Below, piece by piece: positions 1-9,091 of a stretch of DNA of 28,967 bases. The stretch's first letter is position 1; each line of letters starts with the position of its first letter. Source of the stretch: Chara braunii. Its lineage: Eukaryota; Streptophyta; Charophyceae; Charales; Characeae. The position numbers were made by a program, and so were the translations under genes. Under the pieces are notes generated by a model. It was not told the DNA's origin. It did not search any database and worked only from the letters and a program-made list of their open reading frames with translations. The DNA lies in the NCBI GenBank assembly GCA_003427395.1, contig BFEA01000047.1, positions 1,275,774 to 1,304,740 on the forward strand. Direction: 5' to 3'.

Positions 1-600
1 ACACACATAATTTATTTTATGTTTTATATTTTTTATTGATGCTTTATCCTGAAGAAACTCCCCAAAAATGTACAGCACATAACCGTACATGCACCGTATG
101 TTCCGACAATCAATATGGTTGGAGTATTTTTTTCGTTCCTGCAATCAATATTTTTTATCTTTTTGATCAAGGGTCATACTAGTAAGGGTACATGGGAAAT
201 GGATTAGGTGTGCGTGCCATATGGTTCTCTGCCCCAGAGTTCCTCTTGACTCTGACCCATTTTTCACAATCGATGGCAGCCTGGGGTACCGCTTGATACA
301 GTCTTGGCACAGTCTCGTTAAGTCAGAGGATACTTGAATTTTCCTTGTCCTTAGAGCACCACATTGGCAATCAATCGCTCTTAGCAACTTGAAGCTTGCT
401 GTCCTTGTTGCGTTGTCCCTTCACCTCCTTCATCACCTTTTTTCTTTCTCAGTATTTCCCGTCCTTTCCCTTCTTCTTTTCTTTTCTGTCCTGTTTCTCG
501 TCCCTTTTTTTATCTTTTAATCTCGTCCTTCTTCCCTTTTTTCTACCTTCTTCTATCCCCCTTTTCCTTTTGTATAAATGACCCTACGTACATTAGGACT
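1..600. other. intergenic sequence, no gene recognised
   Basis: No reading frame here resembles a known protein. Positions 1-390 are mixed sequence without visible repeats. From about 410 to 580 the plus strand becomes strongly pyrimidine-rich (runs of C and T with few purines), the first of several such tracts in the first 7 kb. The open frames across this tract are low-complexity Phe/Ser/Leu strings produced by the base composition. Confidence 0.6.
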
Positions 601-714
601 TGATTCAGGTCAACGTGTGTGAACCCGGATATGTTCATAGTCGGGCACAAGGTTCACGTGGTCGTGTCTAATCATATTAGTGATCGTATGATAACAAGCG
701 GTAATAGGGAAGAT

Positions 715-715
715 G

Positions 716-795
<80 letters not shown>
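715..795. repeat. (AAT)n microsatellite
   Basis: An almost uninterrupted run of AAT trinucleotides. A shorter, interrupted tail of the same repeat follows at about 813-880. It gives poly-Asn or poly-Tyr frames that should not be taken as genes. It is one of three long AAT tracts in the first 2.5 kb. The other two directly flank a transposon. Confidence 0.97.
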
Positions 796-796
<1 letters not shown>

Positions 797-1221
797 TACT
801 AATATAAAATAGTAATAATAATAATAATAACAACAATAAAAATCATAATTAATAAAATAGTACCGATTAATAATAATAATGCGAGGAAAGAAAACCATAG
901 ATAGAAAACCAAATTACAACATCACATTGTCGACTAAATAGTCGTGTACCAAGAAAAAAACAATTTGCACAAAGTTATAAGTCAAATAATAGCAATGTAA
1001 CTGACTCAAATGTCAAGGTTGGCACTACCTTACCACCATCAACAATGTCTTCACCGTAGCTCTTCCTATATGGCGCTCGGTGCCCAGCCTATCCTACTTA
1101 GCACCTACTCCCACTTACCCTACGATATGCAACATGCGTCACTTTAAGTTGAAGACCAATGTACGTGGTGAAGTCGCCCATATAGAATGTCGCATAGACC
1201 AGGTATGTGTTTCTCCTGACT

Positions 1222-1231
1222 CACACACACA

Positions 1232-1316
<85 letters not shown>

Positions 1317-1317
1317 N

Positions 1318-1407
<90 letters not shown>
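1222..1407. repeat. (CA)n microsatellite with an ambiguous base
   Basis: About 185 bp of CA dinucleotides with one TA interruption near 1238 and an N at 1317. The N suggests that the assembly could not resolve the exact length, so the true tract may be longer or shorter. The His-Thr and Cys-Val frames across it are artefacts. Confidence 0.97.
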
Positions 1408-1412
<5 letters not shown>

Positions 1413-1566
1413 ACACACATATACACAATTCCTATTGACCCCACCTAGGGAATGAAGGGGAGTTTAACTCTAGCTCGGCTCCAAGAAATCATTCGAGGGA
1501 ATAACATACGTGGAGCTTAGCGGACGGAAGGTGTGTGCACCCTTCTACTTGCACGCTGAAATCCAA

Positions 1567-1635
<69 letters not shown>
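1567..1635. repeat. (AAT)n microsatellite, left flank of transposon
   Basis: Pure AAT repeat that ends exactly where the terminal sequence CAGGGTTGCC of the hAT-like element begins. A matching AAT tract resumes on the other side of the element after 2402, so the element was probably inserted into a pre-existing AAT microsatellite. Confidence 0.95.
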
Positions 1636-2402
1636 CAGGGTTGCCGTCGTTCGGGACGGGCCAAACGCCTGAACCCGAACAGCCGAACGTACGGGACCCC
1701 TTCGGGAGGCGTTCGGTCGTTCAGGCCGAACGCGGACCAAAAAAAAAAAAAAAAAACACGTTTTCAAACAATTTCGAAAAAACAATATGCTATGGAAAAA
1801 AAAAACTTAACAATATTTGCCTCGGCACTACAACCAAAATCTTTACCAAATTTGAATTAAAAATCAAATACATAAAATAAACACTATGATAAAAATTAAA
1901 AAAAATAAAAAGAGAATTAAAATGAGTGAGTGTGCAAACACCTTTTCGACACCGCCATCTTTGCTGATTTTTAATTATTTTTTGGCATTAACAAATGCCC
2001 TGAAAATTTACAGATATGTAGTTTACATAACCAATAACTCATTAGAAACTTTTCAAAAAATAATCAAATTTTTTAGGCCCCAAAATAAAGTGAAAACAAA
2101 AATGTTAAAAGTGAAAAAAAAAACAAAATAGTGAGTGGGCGAGCACGTTTTGACACCCCCATCTTTGACGATTCTTAATGTTTTTTTGGCTAAGCAGAAT
2201 GGCTTCAAAATTTATAGGCGTGTAGGTTACATCATAGAAAACTCACAAAACAAAATTCAAATAACAAAACGTATGTTTAGGCCTCAAAATGTTTTTTGGC
2301 GGGGGCCGAACCTGGAGGTGTTCGACCCTGAACGGGACCCCGAACGCCCGAACATTCGGGGGCCAGCCAGGGGCCCCCCGAACGTTCAGTCAGGTAACCC
2401 TG
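1636..2402 (+). mobile_element. hAT-like non-autonomous element, copy A
   Basis: A 767-bp element starting CAGGGTTGCC and ending GGTAACCCTG, imperfect terminal inverted repeats. The flanking 8-mers are ATAATAAT (1628-1635) and ATAAAAAT (2403-2410), 7 of 8 identical, compatible with an 8-bp target duplication, but the AAT context weakens this. Next to both ends lie GC-rich clusters of CCCGAACG motifs. The interior is A-rich, with a poly-A run near 1740, and holds two tandem-like subunits (about 1925-2130 and 2131-2300). Each subunit carries a block of the form ACACCGCCATCTTTGGCG. No transposase is encoded, so mobilisation would need an enzyme supplied elsewhere. CAGGG ends and 8-bp duplications are typical of the hAT superfamily. 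The assignment rests on structure only. Confidence 0.82.
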
Positions 2403-2429
2403 ATAAAAATAATAATAATAATAATAATA

Positions 2430-2490
<61 letters not shown>
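2403..2490. repeat. (AAT)n microsatellite, right flank of transposon
   Basis: Continuation of the AAT repeat to the right of hAT-like copy A, with a few interruptions at its start. Together with 1567-1635 it looks like one microsatellite split by the insertion. Confidence 0.93.
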
Positions 2491-2491
<1 letters not shown>

Positions 2492-2494
2492 TAC

Positions 2495-2555
2495 GAATGA
2501 ACGTATACAAACTATTTTTCCGGTCTGGTACAATCAAGACCAAGGTGCATTATGT
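2495..2555 (+). repeat. dispersed GTATACAAAC motif, copy 1
   Basis: Directly after an AAT tract comes a segment of the form GAATGAACGTATACAAACTA, then a T-rich stretch, then GTGCATTATGTTT. The same order of parts (AAT-rich, a core near GAATGTATACAAACGAT, then GTRTTATATT) recurs near 3001, 3094, 4541 and 5795. This is probably the edge of a degraded dispersed repeat of unknown class. Confidence 0.5.
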
Positions 2556-2759
2556 TTAAAGGTCGGCGGTCAGTGTCAGCTACGAACCCCCTCCCTTCGT
2601 CATGCTTAGACATAGTTCATCAGCTTTCGGGTGTCACATACATGTTCACACTCAAACCTCTTCGCAAATTGCAGCCAACGAAATCCTTAGGTAAGTTGAG
2701 GTAAGTAGAACATTCTTCGTTATTCCCACTTTCCCTCTATAATAGTCGACGAGAACCTC

Positions 2760-2905
2760 TCACTCCCTCACACTCTTGCTCTCCCTCTCTCTGCTCTCAC
2801 TCTTCTTGTTCACCTTCTCTATCTCCTTTTCTTCCTACCTCCTCCTTGTCATCGTCCCCGTTATTGTCGTTGTAGTTGTCATAGTTGTCTCCCTCTGTTC
2901 AACAG
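2760..2905 (+). repeat. pyrimidine-rich tract
   Basis: Dense CTCTC/TTCTT composition on the plus strand with almost no purines until about 2830, then GT-rich. No gene is recognised. It lies between copies 1 and 2 of the dispersed GTATACAAAC motif, and similar tracts occur next to other copies. Confidence 0.7.
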
Positions 2906-3000
2906 GTGATTTTTTTTTTTCTCTCTCAACTTACACCTATAAACAAGAAAGTGGTAACAACACAACAATCATAATAATAATAAATTAATAATGAGAATAA

Positions 3001-3120
3001 GAATGTATGCAAGGCATTTTTCAAATTCGACAAGGTCGAGGCGGGGTGTATTATATTCGGGGATCAAGAGTCAGTGTTCCAGTTTGATGCATTATTAATG
3101 TATACAAGCGATCTTTTTGT
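3001..3120 (+). repeat. dispersed GTATACAAAC motif, copies 2 and 3
   Basis: Two degraded copies lie close together. The first (from 3001) reads GAATGTATGCAAGGCATTTT and is followed by GTGTATTATATTCGGGG. The second (about 3094-3120) reads TTAATGTATACAAGCGATC and is followed near 3150 by GTATATTGTGTTCGGG. Both core and trailing motif are shared, so these are real repeat copies rather than chance matches. Confidence 0.5.
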
Positions 3121-3306
3121 CCCAATATAAGTAAGGTAGGGGGGTATATTGTGTTCGGGTTTCGTTCGGCGTCAAGCACATATTTGGCTCTAATGGCTCT
3201 AACCACAACTTCCATGGCATCTTGACAACTAGGTCCTAAATCCACTCTTCGAGAGTTTTGTTTTTTACTACTGTTTATTTGGGCGTCGTTCGACACTCCT
3301 TGGGGC

Positions 3307-3526
3307 ATCCTCGGGCTCCGAGGATGAATCCTCGGAAAAAAAAAAGTTGTGCTTCAGGCTTGCAGCCAATAGGGTGCCGCCACGATCAGGATTCTCGATT
3401 GTAACATCTCTCTACGTGCATGCCCTCTCCTCTCCGTGAAACACAGATCCTCGGGCTCCGAAGGACCTCGCGAGGTCCTTCGAGTTCGAGGACGATTTGG
3501 CTGGGAAATCCTCGGAGCCCGAGGAT
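3307..3526. repeat. GC-rich foldback with perfect palindrome
   Basis: The 19-mer ATCCTCGGGCTCCGAGGAT (3307-3325) is itself a hairpin. It returns in inverted orientation at 3508-3526. A 15-nt piece of it at 3447-3461 pairs perfectly with 3512-3526. Between them lies a perfect 24-bp palindrome at 3459-3482, with arm CGAAGGACCTCG. Several extra TCCTCGG copies lie around it. The layout looks like a short foldback element, but no target duplication or ends could be fixed. Confidence 0.6.
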
Positions 3527-3809
3527 TTGTCCTCGGCGTGTTTTCACATTTTCATTTCCGATTTCATCTCCGAGGACAGGTGGAACGACGACGGAATCCT
3601 TGGAATCGCGTCCCTGAGGAGTGTCTAACGACGCCCTTTGTTTTTGTGTTTTGCATTGATTGACTCTGAGCTAATTACGACCATTGAACAAACTTGATGA
3701 ACTACCCAATAATAAATAAGAAAAAAAAAACAACAAGAAATAAATTACACTCAAATAGAACAAATTTGTCCATTGGACCCTTTTCATCTCGCACCACGAG
3801 CTTCCCGAG

Positions 3810-4040
3810 GTGAGTGTCCATTTCCCTCTTTCTTCCTTTCCCTCTCTCTCTTACGATGCTTGCTCATCCCAATGTCACTCAAACATCGTGCATGAACGAC
3901 CTGTCTATATCATGTACGTAGCTCAGTTCACAACTGTCATCTCCTGCTCGATCGTCTCCCCCCTTTTCTGTTTGTCTATCCTCCCTCTCTCTCTCTCTCA
4001 GCGTACATGTGTGTATGTGTGTGTGTGCGTGATAGTGTGT
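3810..4040 (+). repeat. pyrimidine-rich and (TG)n tract
   Basis: Plus-strand CT-rich sequence up to a CTCTCTCTCT run near 3985-4000, followed by an imperfect TG repeat (about 4008-4046). It lies just before the decayed hammerhead on the minus strand. No protein is recognised. Confidence 0.65.
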
Positions 4041-4085
4041 GTGTGTTGTCATATCCGCAATACACACAAAACAAACACAATTGTG

Positions 4086-4122
4086 CCAGACTGTTTCGTC
4101 AAACTTTCACTGACTCATTCGG
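4086..4122 (-). ncRNA. decayed hammerhead ribozyme
   Basis: Read on the minus strand, this segment aligns with the better copy at 9162-9198. It has a region corresponding to CUGAUGAG that is mutated to CGAATGAG, a stem II GTCA/TGAC around a short A-rich loop, the GAAA core segment (plus-strand TTTC at 4094-4097) and a tiny stem III with a 3-nt loop. The base that should pair with the last A of GAAA is G instead of U, and the CUGA part is altered, so self-cleavage is unlikely. The shared layout with the other copy argues for common descent rather than chance. Confidence 0.5.
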
Positions 4123-4139
4123 AGGCTGAAGCTGGGAGG

Positions 4140-4400
4140 TAAGTTGACTACCCTCTTGCCCTTTCATTTTCGACTTCCCATCATGTTTTGTGCGCTTCTT
4201 CTTCTTCTCCTTCTTTTTCTCAATCTTTACCACCGTTCTCTTCTCACGCTTCCTTCTTTGTGCATCTGTCATCTTCACTTTACTGCTTGCTCGCCTTGCC
4301 TCTCTGATTCTTCTCTTGTTCCTCGTCTTCCTCCTTCCAGACTCTTCCACTTTTGCACGCATCCTTGCCCCCCACTTCCTCAAACGTACATAGTCTTTAC
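4140..4400 (+). repeat. pyrimidine-rich tract
   Basis: Another plus-strand CT-rich stretch (TTCTTCTT and CTTCCT motifs). The open frames over it on both strands, Leu/Phe-rich on one and Lys/Arg-rich on the other, are what such composition gives by default and match no family I recognise. Confidence 0.6.
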
Positions 4401-4437
4401 TATGGCTAGGATTCAAAACACAATAATTACAAAAACA

Positions 4438-4536
4438 CTACTACTACTACTACTACTACTACTAATATAATGACAATATTAATAACAATATTAATAACAA
4501 TATTAATAACAATATTAATAACAATATTAATAACAA
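4438..4536. repeat. (CTA)n followed by a 12-bp minisatellite
   Basis: A CTA trinucleotide run (4438-4463) is followed at 4473-4536 by about five perfect copies of the 12-mer AATATTAATAAC. The 12-mer array ends just before copy 4 of the dispersed GTATACAAAC motif. Confidence 0.9.
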
Positions 4537-4540
4537 GTGA

Positions 4541-4600
4541 TAATGAATATATACAAGTTATATTTCCAGTCCGATACAGTTAACGAAAGAGTGTGTTCTA
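4541..4600 (+). repeat. dispersed GTATACAAAC motif, copy 4
   Basis: The core reads AATGAATATATACAAGTTAT, followed by TCCAGTCCGATACAG and then GTGTGTTCTATTTGGGG. It resembles copies 1 and 5 in order and spacing of motifs and again follows an AT-rich microsatellite. Confidence 0.5.
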
Positions 4601-4632
4601 TTTGGGGGAATGGATGTGCGGAAGTGGCAGCT

Positions 4633-4710
4633 ACCTTCTTCTTTTTCTTTTTCATCTTCATCTTTTTCTTTTTCATCTTCATTTTTTTTTTTTTTTTTTC
4701 TTCTTTGTTG
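4633..4710 (+). repeat. CTT/CATCTT low-complexity tract
   Basis: Pyrimidine run made of CTTTTT and CATCTT blocks ending in a long T run at about 4682-4700. It gives Lys/Glu-rich frames on the minus strand, which I treat as compositional. Confidence 0.85.
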
Positions 4711-4719
4711 CTCTTGCGA

Positions 4720-5250
4720 GCACACATATCGCACGGTTGTCACCTTCACATACCGCTCATTTAAAGTCTCGTGATCGCAAGATCACCACCTTTCCCGTAC
4801 AACGGTGCACACGAAGGAACCACCAACCACTTTGGCTCACAACCGGATGCAACCGTCTGCCCAACATATCAAAGGCGAAGAGCACCACCTCATCTGTGTT
4901 ACAAGAAACACGAGGCAAGAGAGAAATGACTGCACTACGCATCCTACATACTCGGACCGACTGACAACAAGAACAAAACTCGACGCAGGCCAACCTAAGA
5001 GACAGAGGAAAGTAACCGTCATAGCTCCCAACCAAAACGAAGCAGAACCACGATGCAACACAGTCCATCACGATGTGCAGGATATCGAGACTCGGCCATG
5101 AAAGCATCACACATCCCACCAGTCTCCACCTTGAAACATGGTAAGTAGTTGAAGCAATGTCGAGGCCACTTGTGCCACCACTCCAATGGCACCTCTCGGA
5201 TGGTTAAAAAGCGCAAAGCCTCCTTACCAATTCGCTGGGCGTCTATCTTC
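4720..5250. other. mixed sequence, no gene recognised
   Basis: Overlapping short frames occur on both strands without similarity to a known family. No repeat, RNA gene or clear regulatory site is visible. Confidence 0.4.
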
Positions 5251-5700
5251 ACGCGCCGACTTTCTCTCTTATCGCCCGCTCTCTCTCTTCCTCTCTCACA
5301 CACATACGAGATCCCTACTAGCTACCACCTTCCCGCTACGGGCATCCTCTCTTTGCCCGCCCGCTGGCTACCTCTGTTCTACCCCTTTTTCTTCTTTTTC
5401 TATTTTTTCTCTTCATTGTCTTGTTCTTTTACATCCACCATATTCCCTACCGTGTTCGTTCCTATTCGTAGACGACGTTTGTCTTCATCCCAACAGTGTT
5501 CTTCATTTTCCCGTGGACCATGCGATGTTCTTCTTTCCCTGTGTGTTCTTTTTCATAAGCGCTCGCCACGTCTCTCTCTTTCTTCTTGCAGTTGTGTGCG
5601 ACGTTTGTCTCCTTTTTTCCGTGTGCATTTGCTTCCTTGCGTCCCGCACGACAAACTCGGTAATATCATTATGCAATCTGCCCATATGTATTTAGCTTTA
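5250..5700 (+). repeat. pyrimidine-rich tract
   Basis: Plus-strand CT-rich block with many CTCTCT and TTCTT runs. It yields long overlapping frames in two phases (about 190 and 170 codons) that are Ser/Leu/Phe/Pro strings without domains. Two frames being open together is typical of skewed base composition, not of a gene. Confidence 0.6.
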
Positions 5701-5724
5701 ATCGCAACCAGGTTAAGACAAGGA

Positions 5725-5870
5725 GTATGAATAAATAATAATAAACAATAATTGTAATAAGAATACTAATAATAACAATAATCATAAAGTCAAAATGAAT
5801 GTATACAAACGATTTACCCGATTCAATGCAATAATGTCGGGTAATTTGTTGTATTTGGGGAAAGCAGGTG
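5725..5870 (+). repeat. dispersed GTATACAAAC motif, copy 5
   Basis: A degraded AAT-rich stretch (5725-5790) leads into ATGAATGTATACAAACGATT, then TTGTTGTATTTGGGG. This is the best preserved core of the five copies. Confidence 0.55.
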
Positions 5871-5989
5871 GAACTTTCTTATGTGCGTGCACCCGGTTTC
5901 GTGATTTGCACGCTCTTTTGTCACCTCATACCTTCAGCTTTGTGCACTCTCCATCTCCTTCCCTCTCCCGCTCTCTCCACTAATGGTTA

Positions 5990-6620
5990 ACGACCACCTG
6001 AAATTTCAAAATGAAAGATTCTGAAGTGGTCTAAAACCGCTGAAATGCCTTGAAGGCACTTCATGTCATTTCAGAAGTTTTTGGTGGTTTGGAGGATAAG
6101 TTTAAGGGGATTTTTTTTTTTTTTTTCCTGCCTGTTTTTTCAGCCACGTTATGTCATTTCAAGAATTTCAGGTGGGGACCTGAAACCGCCGTAATGACCT
6201 GAGGTGGTTGAAGCTTCTGAAAGGGGTTTCATGTACCCCTATCCAAATGGTTGGATGGGGGTACCTACAACCCCTTTCAGAACCTTCAGCCACTTCAGGT
6301 CATTTCAAGAATTTCAGTTGGGGACCTAAAACCGCTGAAGTGGCTGAAACTTCTGAAAGGGGTTTCAGGTACCCCCATCTAACCATTTGGATGGGGGTAC
6401 CTGAAACCCCTTTTAGAAGCTTCAACCACTTCAGGTTATTTCATGAATTTCAGGTGGGGACCTGAAACCGTTGAAGTGGTTGAAGCTTTTGAAAGGGGTT
6501 TCGGGTACCCCCACCCAACCATTTGGATGGGGGTACCTGAAACCCCTTTCATAAGCCTCAGCCACTTCAGGTCATTTGAGGAGCTTCAGGTGGGGACCTG
6601 AAGCGGTTGAAAGGGACTTG
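5990..6620. repeat. 136-bp tandem array of long hairpins
   Basis: Three clear units repeat with a period of 136 bp (the string GGTTTC recurs at 6225, 6361 and 6497), with a degraded unit upstream from about 5990. Each unit is a long inverted repeat. In the middle unit 6335-6379 pairs with 6390-6434 over 45 bp with about three mismatches and a 10-nt loop. Units share the words ACCTGAAACC, GGTACCCCC and CCACTTCAGG. A transcript of either strand would fold into a row of strong hairpins. The array sits between pyrimidine-rich sequence blocks and encodes no recognisable protein. Confidence 0.88.
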
Positions 6621-6629
6621 TAAATAGTG

Positions 6630-7015
6630 TTTGTTGTCAACCATCTCTCGCTCTCTCTTCTTGTTCTCCCCGCACTATCTTATGATCCATTTTTTCACGT
6701 GCCCCCTCTTCTACACGCTCCCAGTTCCTTCCTTCCCCTCACTCTTTCTTCCTACACCACGCACTCTTCCGACCTTTCACACTCATTTTCTCACTCACAC
6801 TCACTTTCCTTCTCCCTTGCCGGATCCTTGTTTTGCACAATCTCCTCCTTGGTCCCGTTATGCTTGTTTGCCTACACGCACTGTGATAGTCTTCCTGCTC
6901 ACTCTGCACTCGCGACTATCCCTCGCTCGCTCAACTTCTGCACACAACTGTCGTTCCTCCGTGCCGCTCTCCTCCACGCTCTCACGAGAACGCCTAGCAA
7001 GGTGTACCACGCGTG
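6630..7015 (+). repeat. pyrimidine-rich tract
   Basis: Plus-strand CT-rich sequence directly after the hairpin array, with two frames open at the same time (about 129 and 139 codons). Neither shows a domain, and the shared openness reflects composition. Confidence 0.55.
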
Positions 7016-7019
7016 ACTA

Positions 7020-7995
7020 CAATACCGACAACCTCAAATTTTATGAATGAATTTGTCAATCCATCTGGACAGATTCCTATAATAAAAAAAAACATGAGTT
7101 AAAAAAAAAAAAAAAAAAATCAAATGTAAAAAAGAAATAAAATGAAAAGAAAAAATAAACAATAAGAAAAAGAAAAGAAAACACGAAACTAAGCTGCCAA
7201 GTGTCGGACCCTGTTATAGCAGAAACTCAAATCGACCAATGAACTTAAGCCCCCACCAACCGAACGCGGGGTCAAAATGCGATCCATGTGGAGCTATAAG
7301 AGGAGTTAGTCTCAACGGTCGATTGGCTTCGATCCCTGTACCTCCAGTATGCCAATCCACCTCTAAACATACTGAGTTAGTTCCTACTTTGGTTTAAAGA
7401 GGAACTGCTCAAAGACTTGTAGAGGAACGCGACATAGTATGGCTACTGATCCGGGCTTAGGCCTCATTTCCCAAGGGAACTAAGTCGGGTTCTCTGCCTT
7501 GGCTGGACCTCGATAGGTATCCAAACCTTTATGGCTGCCCCGACCACATGTCCGGATTCATATTAATTTTTGCCCCACATTCGAGTCTACGGCGGAGTGC
7601 ATCACCCGCTTCACATATATGGACACACCCGCCGTCTATTTGTCTGATAAAACATTAACCTTATCGACCCCTCGACCTCCGTTGCTGAAGGGGGTTTTGT
7701 TATTTTCAGACTCCTTATTTTTATCACGTGTCATGACAAACAAACGTGCTCTGTACTTTCTTAGTGCTGACCACTTTTCTCTGCTACCGAGATGTCGTGT
7801 AGACCTGATTTTACTGATCCGAAACCTTCGACCTTTGTGGTTGAGTGACACTAGCATTGATTCTTACCACCCTAGCATCCATCATAATAACACACGCAGA
7901 TACTAACCAAATTTACTTACTGATATGCTTTCACCTCAATGGTCGAGGAAATCGTCTCAAAGTGTCGCGGGAAAATGCGCACACTTTTAATTTGA
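7020..7995. other. non-coding, no feature recognised
   Basis: An A-rich stretch (7080-7190) is followed by mixed sequence. No reading frame is convincing and no repeat internal to this window was noticed. It ends where a minus-strand hAT-like fragment starts. Confidence 0.4.
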
Positions 7996-8216
7996 GACCG
8001 ACCTCCGTACGTACAGGCGTTCGGGCCCCGCCAAAAATTGTTTTGAGGCCTAAAAATAAGTTTTTTTTTTCTGAATTTGTTTTTGTGAGCTCCCTATGAT
8101 GTGAGGTACATGCGTATGAATTTTGAAGTCATTCTGCCAAGCCAAACAAAAATTAAAAATCGCCAAAGATGGCGGTATCAAAACGTGCTCGCCCACTCAC
8201 TATTTTGTTTTTTTTC
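7996..8216 (-). mobile_element. hAT-like element, terminal fragment
   Basis: One end of the family in reverse orientation. It carries the subterminal GTACGTACAGGCGTTCGGG, the GAGGCCTAAAAATAAG block, one subunit with GCCAAAGATGGCGG near 8163-8177, and then stops. The terminal CAGGG sequence is missing. At 8218 it abuts a piece of the second short element family. Confidence 0.7.
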
Positions 8217-8217
8217 T

Positions 8218-8255
8218 AGGCTACCAGAGTGGCCCGGGGTCACTTGCCGGCCGGG

Positions 8256-8257
<2 letters not shown>
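8218..8257. mobile_element. end fragment of the AGGCTACC element family
   Basis: AGGCTACCAGAGTGGCCCGG followed by ACTTGCCGGCCGGGCC closely matches the left end of the element at 14515-14802. Only this end is present. It passes directly into a TA microsatellite, suggesting a broken insertion or a rearrangement. Confidence 0.6.

Positions 8258-8305
<48 letters not shown>
8258..8305. repeat. (TA)n microsatellite
   Basis: Nearly pure TA repeat that immediately precedes hAT-like copy F. TA tracts also border copy F on its other side and copies C and D. Confidence 0.95.
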
Positions 8306-8307
<2 letters not shown>

Positions 8308-8913
8308 AGGTCACCAGCCCGTACGTACGGAGGTCCCCGGGCAGACCTCCGTACGTACGGGCGTTCGGGGTCTTGTACGGGGTCCCAACCCGACGGTATT
8401 CGGCCTCCGCCAAAAAATATTTCGGGGCCTAAAGATACTTATTTTTTTCTGATTAGTTTTTTGTGAGTTTTCTATGACGCGTGGCACATGCCTGTAAATT
8501 TTCAAGTCATTTGGCTAATCCAAATAATAATTAAAAATTGCCAAAGATGGCGGTGTCAAAACGTGCTCGCTTTTTGTTTTCACTTTTCTTCGGGGTCTAA
8601 ACAATTTTATTATTTTTTGAAACTTTTTTAACGGGTTTTGCATTATGTGAAGTACACATCTGTGAATTTTCAGGGCATTTAGCTATGCAAAAAAAAAAAA
8701 AAAAAATCACCAATGATGGCGGTGTCGAAAACATGTTCGCGCACTCACTAAATTTTATTCTCTTTTCATTTTTATTTATTTTTATTATTAGTATTTATTT
8801 TCTATATTTTATTTTTATTTCAAATTTAGTAAGGAATTCTGATATAATACTCAGGCAAATCTTGTTTAATGTATTTTTCTCCGTAATATATGTTTTTTTC
8901 AGATTTTTTTGAT

Positions 8914-8959
<46 letters not shown>

Positions 8960-9047
8960 CGAACGGCCGAAGACATCCCCAAGGGGTCCCATACGTTCGG
9001 GCATTCGGGTTCGGGCGTTCGGCCCATCCCGCACGTCGATTACCCTG
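8306..9047 (-). mobile_element. hAT-like non-autonomous element, copy F
   Basis: About 742 bp, inverted relative to copy A. The plus strand starts CAAGGTCACCAGCCCG and ends TTACCCTG, both matching family ends, with TA repeats on either side. It has two internal subunits (GCCAAAGATGGCGG near 8539 and a diverged one near 8710) and a long T run (about 8918-8956) that corresponds to the poly-A run of the forward copies. There is no transposase frame. Because the flanks are TA repeats, the target duplication cannot be told from background. Confidence 0.82.
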
Positions 9048-9091
9048 TATATATATATATATATATATTACATATATACATATATACATAT
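9048..9091. repeat. (TA)n microsatellite
   Basis: Interrupted TA/CATA repeat between hAT-like copy F and the hammerhead-bearing unit. Confidence 0.85.

Noticed and set aside
619-898. Poly-Asn and poly-Tyr frames
   Set aside because: They are produced by the AAT repeat in two strands and have no non-repeat domain.
1080-1455. Long His-Thr, Cys-Val frames
   Set aside because: They are translations of the CA microsatellite and include an unknown base.
5149-5730. 193-codon plus-strand frame
   Set aside because: It is low-complexity sequence from a pyrimidine-rich tract. Another frame is open over the same region and no motif is present.
5893-5935. Third hammerhead candidate on the minus strand
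   Set aside because: ATGAG, a GTGA/TCAC stem and GAAAC are in order, but the CUG is missing, the loop is long and the cleavage position would follow G, so the match is too weak.
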